Assembly (NCBI GenBank): GCA_964344765.1 | Contig: CAYFOM010000023.1 | Coordinates: forward strand, 1-64,000 | Source: JACNIZ01 sp964344765 | Lineage (GTDB): Bacteria; Planctomycetota; UBA1135 | Direction: 5' to 3' | DNA: 64,000 nt | Position numbers and translations under genes: made by a program | The notes under the pieces: generated by a model | The model's input: the letters and a program-made list of their open reading frames with translations, nothing else | The model's database searches: none | Told to the model about the DNA's origin: nothing | Part shown: in pieces, positions 9,164 to 17,832 of the stretch | Layout: each line of letters starts with the position of its first letter | Position numbering within the stretch: the stretch's first letter is position 1

Positions 9164-10459
9164 ATGCAATTCCTCAGCACGCGCCGCGAATCTCCCGCCG
9201 TTGGCCTAGTGGAAGCCATCACCAACGGCCTGGCTCCCGATGGCGGTTTGTACATCCCCGAGTCGTTCCCGCGCTTCACGCCGGAATGCTTCGACCGCCG
9301 CGAAACCGTCGCCGAAGTCGGTGTGCACATGCTCGAGCCGTTTTTTGCCGGCACCGAGTTGGAAGGGTCGCTGGAGAAAATCTGCAAGCACGCCTTTGGC
9401 TTCCCGATTCCGACGGTGAAGACCTCCGATCCGCAAGTGCGGATTTTGGAGTTGTTCCACGGCCCGACCGCCGCCTTTAAGGATGTAGGCGCGCGGTTTT
9501 TGGCAAGTTGCTTGGAATACGCAAAACGACCGGATGATCAGGCGCTGACGGTTTTGGTGGCGACTTCCGGCGATACCGGTGGGGCCGTGGCGGGTGCATT
9601 TGAAGACTACCCTTCCACCAACGTCTGCATTCTTTATCCGGCCGGCATGGTCAGTGCGCGCCAGGAGCATCAGCTGTGTTGCTGGCCGCCGCACATTCGC
9701 AGCTTCAAGGTTAGTGGTGATTTTGACAATTGCCAACGCATCGTCAAAGAAGCCTTTGTTGACGAGGGCTTCAATCAACGCCTGAATCTGACATCAGCGA
9801 ATTCGATCAGCATCGCGCGTTTGCTGCCGCAGATGGTGTACTACGCCGCCGCCAGCTTGCAGTATTGGCGCGAAAGCGGACGCGAGGCGCACTTCATCAT
9901 TCCGGCCGGCAACTTGGGCAATTCGCTGGCGTGTGTTTGGGCGCGGCAAATCGGACTGCCGATCGGACACATTGCACTGGCCACCAACGCCAACCCGGTG
10001 CTGTCGAAGTACTTCCAAGCCGGCATTTGGCAGCCGCAGCAAACGGTGGCGACGTTGGCGTCGGCGATGGACGTCGGCAATCCGAGTAATGTCGAGCGCT
10101 TGTTCGACTTGTATCCGCAAGCGCACCGCACCGATTCGCGATTAAGCGCGCATAAGGTGACCGACAGCCAAATTCGCGATTCGATCGTCGACGCGTGGAA
10201 CCGGCTGCGCATCGAGTTGTGTCCGCACACGGCGACCGCTTGGCAGGTGCGTCGCTGGATGGATCAAGATCAGCCGGATCGAGATTGGATTCTCGTTGCC
10301 ACCGCGCATCCGGCGAAATTTGAGCAAATTGTCGAGCCGTTGGTCGGCCACAATTTGACCGTTCCGCCTGCTTTGGCGGAACTTTTAGAACGCCCAACCG
10401 CGCGCACCGAGGTAAAACCGACACTGGAAAGTTTCCAGGGCGCGCTGTTCGGGGAATAG
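9164..10459 (+). CDS. thrC: Threonine synthase
   Basis: ThrC converts O-phosphohomoserine to threonine with pyridoxal phosphate. The protein has 431 residues and starts M-Q-F-L-S-T-R, typical of the E. coli-like form. The PLP-binding lysine is K106 in P-T-A-A-F-K-D-V-G-A-R-F. The substrate-loop sequence A-T-S-G-D-T-G-G-A-V follows. It closes the thrABC unit and is followed after two bases by a small membrane protein. Confidence 0.94.
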   Translation: MQFLSTRRESPAVGLVEAITNGLAPDGGLYIPESFPRFTPECFDRRETVAEVGVHMLEPFFAGTELEGSLEKICKHAFGFPIPTVKTSDPQVRILELFHGPTAAFKDVGARFLASCLEYAKRPDDQALTVLVATSGDTGGAVAGAFEDYPSTNVCILYPAGMVSARQEHQLCCWPPHIRSFKVSGDFDNCQRIVKEAFVDEGFNQRLNLTSANSISIARLLPQMVYYAAASLQYWRESGREAHFIIPAGNLGNSLACVWARQIGLPIGHIALATNANPVLSKYFQAGIWQPQQTVATLASAMDVGNPSNVERLFDLYPQAHRTDSRLSAHKVTDSQIRDSIVDAWNRLRIELCPHTATAWQVRRWMDQDQPDRDWILVATAHPAKFEQIVEPLVGHNLTVPPALAELLERPTARTEVKPTLESFQGALFGE

Positions 10460-10461
10460 GA

Positions 10462-10728
10462 ATGGATTCTCAGGAGTCGAAGCCCAGCCGTTTACGGTTT
10501 TTACTAGTCGCAACCTATGTGTGGCTGGTTGTGGCTTATGTGGCTGTGATCACCATATTTGGTGTGTTCAGCAAGATGACTCCGCCAGAGTTTAAAGAGT
10601 TTGCAAAAGACAACCGCGACGAAATGTTGCTGTGGGGGGCTTGCATCACCATCGGTGGGGTGGTCGCGTCGTTTTTGGTTCGAGAATTGCGCAACTTAAT
10701 ACGCCATTTTCGCCGCTACTCTTTTTAA
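10462..10728 (+). CDS. Small two-helix membrane protein
   Basis: This 88-residue protein starts 2 bases after the thrC stop and is likely read from the same message. It has two hydrophobic helices, at about residues 13-36 and 55-72, separated by a charged stretch (K-E-F-A-K-D-N-R-D-E). The C-terminus is basic. I recognise no family. Its tie to threonine synthesis is positional only. Confidence 0.6.
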   Translation: MDSQESKPSRLRFLLVATYVWLVVAYVAVITIFGVFSKMTPPEFKEFAKDNRDEMLLWGACITIGGVVASFLVRELRNLIRHFRRYSF

Positions 10729-10881
10729 ATCCTGATCAGGAAAGCGTATTGCGCCCACTTACTTGAGGGGTTATCGGTTGATTGCAATGCAGGAGAGGGT
10801 GTTCACCCTGCAGGGTCTGCATGGTGGACCCCGTCTGAAAGGACTTCATCCCTCCCGCACTAACGCCAGACTTACACCAAA

Positions 10882-12486
10882 ATGAGTGTCAACACCAAGC
10901 ACCTGATCCTCGCCACGGTAGGCGCGGTCGTCTTGGGTTCGACCGCTTTTGCACAGCAGAATGAAGCCGTCATTACTGCACCTAAAGCGAGCCCAGCAGA
11001 CTGTGTTCAGTGCCATGAGGATGAATCCCCGGGTATCGTCGATCATTGGCGAAACTCGTCCCACGCCGCTCAAGACGTTTCTTGCATCGACTGCCACTCG
11101 GCAGATCCCAAGGACGCTGACGGTTGGATGCACGAAGGCAACTTGATTGCCACCATCGTGACTCCGCGCGATTGCGCCGAGTGCCACGAAGATGAGACTG
11201 AAGAATTCCTTCACAGCCACCACTCCAAGGCCGGTCGCATTCTGCACTCCTTGGATAACCGTTTGGCTGAGGTCGCTGAAGGTAACCGCGTACCCTTTAA
11301 CCCGCACGGCTTCACCCCAGGTCGTGAAGACTTCGGCATGGTCAATGGTTTGGCCTCCGCCGCTTCGGGTTGCTGGCAGTGCCACGGTTCCAAGATTGCG
11401 TTCGAAGGTATCGATGGCAACCTGGTTACAGTCACCGAACTGAAGCCGGACGCCGACGGTATCCCGACCAACGCAGCTGCGGTCGCCAACATCAAGAAAG
11501 ACTCCACCGGTAAGCCGATCTTCAACCACAGCTCGTGGCCGAACACCGGTATTGGTCGGAAGAACTTTGATGGTACCGAAGGTGCCTGCTCCGCATGCCA
11601 CAGCCGTCACGACTTCTCGTCGCGTCGCGCACGTCAGCCGGAGAACTGCGGTAAGTGCCACCTCGGTCCTGACCACCCGCAGAAGGAAGTCTACGAAGAG
11701 TCCAAGCACGGTATCGCCTATCGCGATATGAAGGACCAGTTGAACCTGGATTCGCCTGAGTGGATCCTCGGCGTCGATTACAACGCTGCTCCGACCTGCG
11801 CAACTTGCCACATGTCGGGCAACAAGAACAACGATGGCGTGATCACTCACGACCCGGGTAAGCGTATCTCCTGGAACAACCGTCCGCCGGCATCGATCGT
11901 CATGGACACCATTGATGGCAAAGTCATCAAGGAAGCCGACCCGGTCAAGCGTCGTCAGATGATTGAAGCCGCAGGCGATAAGTTCGATCCATGGGAAGCC
12001 AAGCGTGATCGGATGAAGACCGCTTGTGTCAACTGCCACTCCAACAGCTACGTTGACGGCTTCTACGCCCAGTACGATGACTACATTGACAACTACAACC
12101 AGAAGTTCGCTAAGCCTGGCTTGGCTCTGATGGCTGAGTTGAAGAAGCAAAAGGTCCGCACCGGCCCGATGTTCGATGAGGAAATCGAATGGGTTTGGTT
12201 CTATCTCTGGCACCACGAAGGTCGTCGCGGCCGTCACGGTGCTTCGATGATGGCTCCGGACTACTCGCACTGGCACGGCATGTACGAAGTCACCGAGCGC
12301 TTCTACCTGGAACTGCTGCCGATCGCCTTGGAAATGGCTGAAGAAGCCGAGCACCATGGCAACAAGAAAGGCGCCGACGCCATCCGCAAGATGGTCGCCG
12401 ACATCAAGGCCCGCCCCGAGCACCAGTGGGTGGATGTTGAGAAGAACAAGATGGCCGAAGGCCAGAAGTTCGAATTCGATAAGTAA
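10882..12486 (+). CDS. Octaheme c-type cytochrome, hydroxylamine oxidoreductase family
   Basis: The 534-residue protein has a Sec signal peptide (cleavage near A-F-A, residue 24) and exactly eight C-x-x-C-H heme sites: C41, C68, C98, C164, C236, C256, C306 and C382. Number and spacing fit the HAO family of octaheme periplasmic enzymes, not NrfA (five hemes, one CxxCK). Right after the sixth site is G-P-D264-H265-P, matching the catalytic Asp-His pair of HAO. Y461, in D-Y-S-H-W-H-G, lies 197 residues after D264, close to the spacing known for the Tyr that cross-links the P460 heme. If it does so, the enzyme would oxidise hydroxylamine or a relative; without the link, reduction is favoured. No cytochrome c554 or quinone reductase gene is nearby. 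There is no Shine-Dalgarno sequence. Codons look biased toward high expression. Confidence 0.85.
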   Translation: MSVNTKHLILATVGAVVLGSTAFAQQNEAVITAPKASPADCVQCHEDESPGIVDHWRNSSHAAQDVSCIDCHSADPKDADGWMHEGNLIATIVTPRDCAECHEDETEEFLHSHHSKAGRILHSLDNRLAEVAEGNRVPFNPHGFTPGREDFGMVNGLASAASGCWQCHGSKIAFEGIDGNLVTVTELKPDADGIPTNAAAVANIKKDSTGKPIFNHSSWPNTGIGRKNFDGTEGACSACHSRHDFSSRRARQPENCGKCHLGPDHPQKEVYEESKHGIAYRDMKDQLNLDSPEWILGVDYNAAPTCATCHMSGNKNNDGVITHDPGKRISWNNRPPASIVMDTIDGKVIKEADPVKRRQMIEAAGDKFDPWEAKRDRMKTACVNCHSNSYVDGFYAQYDDYIDNYNQKFAKPGLALMAELKKQKVRTGPMFDEEIEWVWFYLWHHEGRRGRHGASMMAPDYSHWHGMYEVTERFYLELLPIALEMAEEAEHHGNKKGADAIRKMVADIKARPEHQWVDVEKNKMAEGQKFEFDK

Positions 12487-12505
12487 TTCGATCCTTTCCT
12501 AATTG

Positions 12506-12538
12506 CCCCGCCCTGGTTTATGCCAGGGCGGGGTTTTT
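12506..12538 (+). terminator. Rho-independent terminator after the octaheme gene
   Basis: An 11-base perfect stem (CCCCGCCCTGG at 12506-12516, CCAGGGCGGGG at 12523-12533) with a six-base loop is followed by TTTTT. It starts 19 bases after the octaheme stop codon. This is the textbook form. Confidence 0.92.
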
Positions 12539-12567
12539 CTTATGACGTTTGACCGGGTGCTGATGTT

Positions 12568-14223
12568 TTAATACAGCACTAAAGTAATCATGCGCGCAAC
12601 CGATGCAATCGTCGGCAATTCCCCATCAGGGTGAGCAACCGCCGCAACCCATAAATTTGTACCGAGCATGGTCACCGGAATGTCCGAAGGGAAGGTCATC
12701 TGCGCGCGGGCATCGGAGCCGGAGCCGAACGTTCCGTGCATGTTGACGTGATCCTGCACCGGGTATACGCCGGCAGCGCTTCGCTGCATAACCGCATCAA
12801 GGGTGAGCGGAATATCGATACCGTGATGGGTGGGGCCGGTGCCGTGCGCCGACATCAAAATTTTGTAATGCAGGTGCGCGGCTTGCGGTGGAAACTCAAG
12901 TTTCATTCCGACTTTGCCACCGTTGAAGATCGACACTCTTTCGTTGGTTAGAGTCAGCAGCGGACCTAAGCCTAGGATTCCTGCGGAGCCTCGAACGCCG
13001 TCGGCGATACGAGCGGGCATGGCAACGATGCAGTTGGGATAGCCGTCACCATTGATATCGCCGAGGAAATCCATCGAATAGCCGAGTCCATAATCACCAG
13101 GAGGATTCAAACGCGAGAGTTTGCTGCCGGTACGGCCAGAGAACAGCTCAACGATTCCGGGGTAGTTGCTCCAATAGTAAGACGAGCCAACCGCAAAATC
13201 ATCGTGACCGTCGCCATCCCAGTCGCCTGCGGCTGAAACGGAAACGCCGAAGGATTGATGCTTATCCTCACCGGTGATTCGCTTCAAAATGGCACCGGTT
13301 TTGCCTGACCGGATTTGAATTAATCCGCCGCCAAAACCGTCTTGGTCGCCGTTGGCGCCGATGATGATGTCGGCATAACCATCTGCATTGGCATCGCCGA
13401 CGAAATCGATGGATTCGCCGAAGTATTCGTCCGAAGAGTTTCGGTCGTCAAATCGGTAGAGCTGGCTGCCGTCCAATCCGGAGAAAACGTAAGCCACTCC
13501 GTCCGGCGTTTCACTGGAATCGGAGAGGCCATTGGAATCAGCAATCGCAATGTCGTCATAGCCGTCGCCATTTACGTCGCCGCCGCCCGCAACATTCGCC
13601 GCTTGGTGACGAAACTCGCCGGTTACTCGGTAAAGCAGAGTGCCGGTTGCACCTGAGTAAACGTAGGCATATTTGGATCTGCTTCCCAGAATGACGTCGT
13701 CATAACCATCGGCATTCACGTCGCCGGCGGTGGAGACGTCTCTGCCTAACTTGAGGCCGGTGGAGTCGCCGTTAAGCGTCCAAATTATGCTTCCATCCTT
13801 GCCCGAATAGATAAATGTGCTACCGGAGGATGTGATTCCGTTGACGCTTAAGTTTGGTGCACCGAAGATTACGTCGGCGTGACCGTCAGCATTGACGTCA
13901 CCGGCAGCGGCCATGATCGAACCCATGGCTTGGAAAGCGTATCGACCATAAATTGGTTTGAGCAATTCCATCGTCTTGCCCGAGTAAAGGAAAGCAACGC
14001 CGGCCTGAGTTATGCCATTTACCGGTGTGCCGGGCGCGCCCACTATGAAGTCGGGGTAGCCGTCGGCGTCAACGTCGCCTGCGCCGCTCACCGACTTCCC
14101 GAAGCCGGCGGATGACGGCTCGGCGTTGATGTATTCCATTACCCCAAATCCACCGCCGGTCTGTGCAGAGGCAAGGGTGGACAGGAGGAGGGTTGAATAA
14201 AGGCATAAAGAGACAGGTGCCAT
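12568..14223 (-). CDS. Secreted FG-GAP seven-bladed propeller protein (paralogue B)
   Basis: The protein has 551 residues, with a signal peptide ending near L-A-S-A-Q. Seven calcium-loop repeats are visible, including DVDADGYPDFIVGA, DVNADGHADVIFGA and DWDGDGHDDFAVGS. The C-terminal 125 residues carry the shared module of this family: Y-K-I-L-M-S-A-H-G-T-G-P-T, D-I-P-L, G-V-Y-P and L-H-G-T. The gene is divergent from paralogue C, with a 159-base spacer. A surface or secreted binding role is inferred; there is no catalytic motif. Confidence 0.85.
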   Translation of the reverse strand: MAPVSLCLYSTLLLSTLASAQTGGGFGVMEYINAEPSSAGFGKSVSGAGDVDADGYPDFIVGAPGTPVNGITQAGVAFLYSGKTMELLKPIYGRYAFQAMGSIMAAAGDVNADGHADVIFGAPNLSVNGITSSGSTFIYSGKDGSIIWTLNGDSTGLKLGRDVSTAGDVNADGYDDVILGSRSKYAYVYSGATGTLLYRVTGEFRHQAANVAGGGDVNGDGYDDIAIADSNGLSDSSETPDGVAYVFSGLDGSQLYRFDDRNSSDEYFGESIDFVGDANADGYADIIIGANGDQDGFGGGLIQIRSGKTGAILKRITGEDKHQSFGVSVSAAGDWDGDGHDDFAVGSSYYWSNYPGIVELFSGRTGSKLSRLNPPGDYGLGYSMDFLGDINGDGYPNCIVAMPARIADGVRGSAGILGLGPLLTLTNERVSIFNGGKVGMKLEFPPQAAHLHYKILMSAHGTGPTHHGIDIPLTLDAVMQRSAAGVYPVQDHVNMHGTFGSGSDARAQMTFPSDIPVTMLGTNLWVAAVAHPDGELPTIASVARMITLVLY

Positions 14224-14382
14224 GACTTAAGTGTATTTCCTATTCAAACCAGCGGTCGTGGAACCCAAGAATCAAAGTAGAAATTGCTGCGGAATACTGG
14301 GAAATTAATTTTTTAGTCCTGAATCCAAAGGAGTTATGAACTTTCGCTATGCTTGAGAGACTTGTCACTCTAAAGAAACTTA
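14224..14382. promoter_or_regulatory. Divergent spacer between FG-GAP paralogues B and C
   Basis: These 159 bases must hold promoters for both genes. The middle is AT-rich and contains ACTGGGAAATTA at 14296-14307, 73 bases from the start of paralogue B. The same 12 bases occur 75 bases upstream of paralogue D. No clear -35/-10 pair was identified. Confidence 0.35.
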
Positions 14383-16056
14383 ATGACCTCCCCTCAGAAA
14401 AACATTGTGGCGGCGCTTTGTCTTGGCCTGCTTACTCCTTCTCTTTATGCCCAAACCGGCGGTAACGGCGAACGCGGTGGCCGTGCATTCATCGGCACGA
14501 AAATTTTCGGCGAGACCGATTGGAAGATTTCGGTGTCGAAGTACGTCGGCGATTTGGATGGCGATGGTTGCGATGACTTTTTGGTTGGAACCACCAACTC
14601 GCTTCCGGATGGGCACGTTGACGTATACAGCGGCCAAACCATGACGGTGTTGCGCTCGCACGTCGGTACCAACGCCAGCGATGATTTTGGTCGCGCTTAC
14701 GGCGGGCTTAGTGATTGGAATGGCGATGGGGTGAATGATTACTTCATCTCGGCGCCGGCGACCGATGGCTTTTTGAGCAAGGTCGATGACAACGTTGGCG
14801 TGTTGACGATTTACGACGGTGCAACCGGTTCGATTTTGCGCATGCTTGGCGGCGATGATGTCGGCGATCACTTCGGCGCAAACGCCTTCGGCGAAACCGA
14901 TTTGGACGGTGACGGCGTCAGTGACTTGGTGGTGATGTCGGAGAACGGCGGAGTCAATGGACCGACTACCGAAATCTCGGTTTACTCCGGTGCCGATTAC
15001 GCCAGTCTCACTTGGGCGCCGTACTTGGTGAAAACCATCACGCCGATCGGCAAGTACCTAAACTCAGTCGCCGATGCCGATGGCGATGGACTCGACGACA
15101 TCGTGCTGCACTGGGGCGATCGCAACCGCTTCATGTCGTCGGCCACCGGCGCGATTGTTTGGTCACCGTTTTACGTGTCGTACACCTACGACCGCACCGG
15201 TGATATGGACGGCGACGGCGTCGACGACTTCCTGCTCGGCAACGAAGGCAACGGCGCGTCCTTCGCCGACGGCGGCGTTTGGGGTTACTCCGGAGCCACG
15301 CGCACTTCCATGTACTACGTTTGGGGACCGGCTTATACCGGTTGGATGCTCGGCGCATCCGTCAGTGGCGTCGGCGATGTGGATGGTGACGGTCTTGCCG
15401 ATTTTGCAGCCGGCGCGCCAAACTTCGCCATTCATTCGGTGCTGGATCACGGCATGGTCAAGCTGTACTCCGGCAAGGACGGCGCCGAATTGTTCGACTA
15501 CCACGCCTATCCGCAAGCCGAATACTTTGGCTACACCCTCGAAGCTGCCGACGTCAACGGGGATGGCCGTATGGAGCTGCTGGCGGGAGCAAGCGGCACG
15601 AACCATTTCGATGGCGTCAACAACTACCTCAATGCCGGCATGATCGTGCCGCTAGGTTTCGATCCGCTGATGTTGGTGGATGAAGATGAAATCAGTTCGG
15701 CTGCCGGTGCCGTCGTTGCGTTTTACCACGATTTCCCCGGTGCCAACACCGACTTCGCATTGCTCGCATCGCAAACCGGAACCAGCCCGGTAACCATGCA
15801 AGGCGGGATTCCGGTGCCGCTGGTTTACGACCTGACAACGTCGGTGATGTACAACTCGCCGCCGGCGTGGTTCAGCAATTCACAAGGCGCCACCGATGCC
15901 AACGGCCAAGCCGTCACCATGCTGACCTTAGCACCCAACGACGCCGCCAGTTTGGTCGGCAACGACGTCTGGTTCTCGGTGCTGGGCTTCAACGGCAGCG
16001 AAGGTCCCGGCATGCACTGGGCAAGCTGCGCGCAGAAGTTGACTGTGCTGCCGTAG
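14383..16056 (+). CDS. Secreted FG-GAP seven-bladed propeller protein (paralogue C)
   Basis: The protein has 557 residues and a signal peptide ending near S-L-Y-A-Q. Seven repeats are visible, among them DLDGDGCDDFLVGT, DMDGDGVDDFLLGN and DVNGDGRMELLAGA. The C-terminal module is present but diverged: I-S-S-A-A-G-A opens it and L-V-G-N-D-V-W-F-S-V is near its end. It is the only family member of the 12568-22688 stretch on the plus strand, and it converges on paralogue D. Confidence 0.85.
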   Translation: MTSPQKNIVAALCLGLLTPSLYAQTGGNGERGGRAFIGTKIFGETDWKISVSKYVGDLDGDGCDDFLVGTTNSLPDGHVDVYSGQTMTVLRSHVGTNASDDFGRAYGGLSDWNGDGVNDYFISAPATDGFLSKVDDNVGVLTIYDGATGSILRMLGGDDVGDHFGANAFGETDLDGDGVSDLVVMSENGGVNGPTTEISVYSGADYASLTWAPYLVKTITPIGKYLNSVADADGDGLDDIVLHWGDRNRFMSSATGAIVWSPFYVSYTYDRTGDMDGDGVDDFLLGNEGNGASFADGGVWGYSGATRTSMYYVWGPAYTGWMLGASVSGVGDVDGDGLADFAAGAPNFAIHSVLDHGMVKLYSGKDGAELFDYHAYPQAEYFGYTLEAADVNGDGRMELLAGASGTNHFDGVNNYLNAGMIVPLGFDPLMLVDEDEISSAAGAVVAFYHDFPGANTDFALLASQTGTSPVTMQGGIPVPLVYDLTTSVMYNSPPAWFSNSQGATDANGQAVTMLTLAPNDAASLVGNDVWFSVLGFNGSEGPGMHWASCAQKLTVLP

Positions 16057-16094
16057 ATTGGTTCGGCACGCCGCTAACGGGGTGAACCACTGCA

Positions 16095-16135
16095 GTTACG
16101 TACAATGGCTCACTGAGCCGTGATTGTTACGTAAC
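16095..16135. terminator. Long imperfect palindrome between convergent paralogues C and D
   Basis: GTTACGTACAAT (16095-16106) then GGCTCA, a single C, TGAGCC, GTG, and ATTGTTACGTAAC (16123-16135) form a two-part hairpin with small bulges. It overlaps the paralogue D stop codon and lies 38 bases after the paralogue C stop. A bidirectional terminator is the simplest reading, though there is no T-run. Confidence 0.5.
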
Positions 16136-17767
16136 GATCTTGATCTGAACCGCGACCGAGCTAAGAGTAGGCTTGGTTTGCGCCGGACCGGTAATGGCGG
16201 CGAACCAAAAGCTCTTGCCGATCATCGATGGGTGCATGCGTTTGGGGAAAGCGAAGCTGGCGAGGGCGTCGCCGGAACCGTCGAGCACGCCGTGTAGATT
16301 CCAGTGGCTGCGCACTGGATAAACGCCGTGCATGCTGTCGACGAGCACGCGGTCACGGCTAAGTGGTATGTCGATGCCGAAGCGGGTCGTTTCGCTTCCG
16401 GTTGCCGACATCAACACACGGAATTCTTGCAGGCGAGTCTCCCAGGGGAAGTCGATTGCGAAAACCACGTTGCCGCCTTTTCGGGCCGATACGGTTTTAA
16501 CGCCTGCGCGTAATCCCGGCTGCAAACCGACGACGCGAACCACACCAGTGTTCCATCCCGACCCGGGCGAGGTGAAGGCGCTACTTCCGAACAGCAATTC
16601 GTCGGCGCCATCTCCGTTGAGGTCGCCGATGTAGTCATGGCTCAAGCGTGCACCTAGCGCTGGCTTGTCGAAATGAGTGAACAGCGGTTCTGCGGTTGCG
16701 CCGGAGTAAACCGTCAACCGACCCATCGCTTCGTCATGCGCGGGGGGGAGGCCAACCCAGTAATCGGCGAAACCATCGTTGTCGAAGTCGCCGGCTGCCG
16801 ACACCGTGCAGTCGCGAGGCGAGGAATGTTCGAGTTCGGCGTGCGCGCGTAAAAAGGAGAAATTTCGACCCGAATAGATTCGAACCCCAGTTCGAGTGGC
16901 GAGAAGAATATCGTTGTGACCGTCGTTGTTGATGTCGCCGCTTGCAATTTGGCTGCCTAGATGTTCGTGCGCCAGATCGCCTTCAAAATGATGAATGATT
17001 TCTAGCGTGCGGCCTGACCACAGTTGTGCGCGACCGTGATTGATTCCCTGCCCGGAGCGACTCCAATAGGGTTCGCCGATCACGAAGTCCGGATAACCAT
17101 CTTGGTTAACGTCGCCAACGCCGGCCACGGCTAGCCCGAATTTGTTCTCGCTGGAACCACGAGCGATCAATAGGTTGGATCCACTTTTTCCGGATACCAC
17201 ATTGACCTTGCCTTTGCGGCTGAACATGAAATCGTCGTAACCATCTTGATTGACGTCGCCGATTCCAGCTACGGCCATACCGGTTTTGGCGCCTGGTGCC
17301 AGGCTGATGGATCGATATAAAACCATTCCACTTTGGCCGGAGCGAACTTCTACCACACCGGAGCGTTCGATCTCGCCGGTGCCATCTCGCCAATTGCCGA
17401 GGATGAAGTCGGGATAGCCGTCGGCGTTCACATCGCCGGCGCTGTCGATGGCGGATGCAAAACCTCGATTATTCACATCGCCCAAAATTTGGAACAGCAC
17501 CTGTTGCGTTCCATCGGCATAAACCACCGCCCTCCCGACTCCTTTTTGCCCAGCTACCGTAGCGTTTGGCGCAGCCACCATGTAATCCGGAGTGCCGTCC
17601 AGATTGACGTCGCCGACGCCGCAGATTTGGGATGCAAAATACTCGCGGTCTTCATAACCCGTAGCTTCGCCGTAAGTCGTCCAAATGCCGCCGACTTGTG
17701 CGTGAAGAGTGGTGGACAGGAGGGGGAATGAAATTAAGAAAAATAGAGAACTGAGAGACAGTTTCAT
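16127..17767 (-). CDS. Secreted FG-GAP seven-bladed propeller protein (paralogue D)
   Basis: The protein has 546 residues and a signal peptide ending near T-L-H-A-Q. Seven repeats are visible, such as DVNLDGTPDYMVAA, DVNADGYPDFILGN and DLNGDGADELLFGS. The C-terminal module is well kept: V-S-A-R-K-G-G, R-V-L-M-S-A-T-G-S, F-G-I-D-I-P-L-S, G-V-Y-P-V and M-I-G-K-S-F-W-F-A-A. It is closest to paralogue B in this module (both have G-V-Y-P-V and the N-x-H-G motif). No enzymatic residues are apparent. Confidence 0.85.
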   Translation of the reverse strand: MKLSLSSLFFLISFPLLSTTLHAQVGGIWTTYGEATGYEDREYFASQICGVGDVNLDGTPDYMVAAPNATVAGQKGVGRAVVYADGTQQVLFQILGDVNNRGFASAIDSAGDVNADGYPDFILGNWRDGTGEIERSGVVEVRSGQSGMVLYRSISLAPGAKTGMAVAGIGDVNQDGYDDFMFSRKGKVNVVSGKSGSNLLIARGSSENKFGLAVAGVGDVNQDGYPDFVIGEPYWSRSGQGINHGRAQLWSGRTLEIIHHFEGDLAHEHLGSQIASGDINNDGHNDILLATRTGVRIYSGRNFSFLRAHAELEHSSPRDCTVSAAGDFDNDGFADYWVGLPPAHDEAMGRLTVYSGATAEPLFTHFDKPALGARLSHDYIGDLNGDGADELLFGSSAFTSPGSGWNTGVVRVVGLQPGLRAGVKTVSARKGGNVVFAIDFPWETRLQEFRVLMSATGSETTRFGIDIPLSRDRVLVDSMHGVYPVRSHWNLHGVLDGSGDALASFAFPKRMHPSMIGKSFWFAAITGPAQTKPTLSSVAVQIKIVT

Positions 17768-17832
17768 ATTTTCAATCCTATGCCGGTTGCTGCAGCAAAG
17801 GATCGAAACTCAAAATTATCCAAGCAAAAAGT

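Noticed and set aside
10846..12423. 525-codon open frame on the minus strand opposite the octaheme gene
   Set aside because: It mirrors the octaheme coding frame, and the plus-strand gene has eight heme motifs. The antisense protein shows no family similarity.
10882..12486. NrfA-type pentaheme nitrite reductase
   Set aside because: There are eight CxxCH sites and no CxxCK, and the Asp-His pair follows the HAO pattern.
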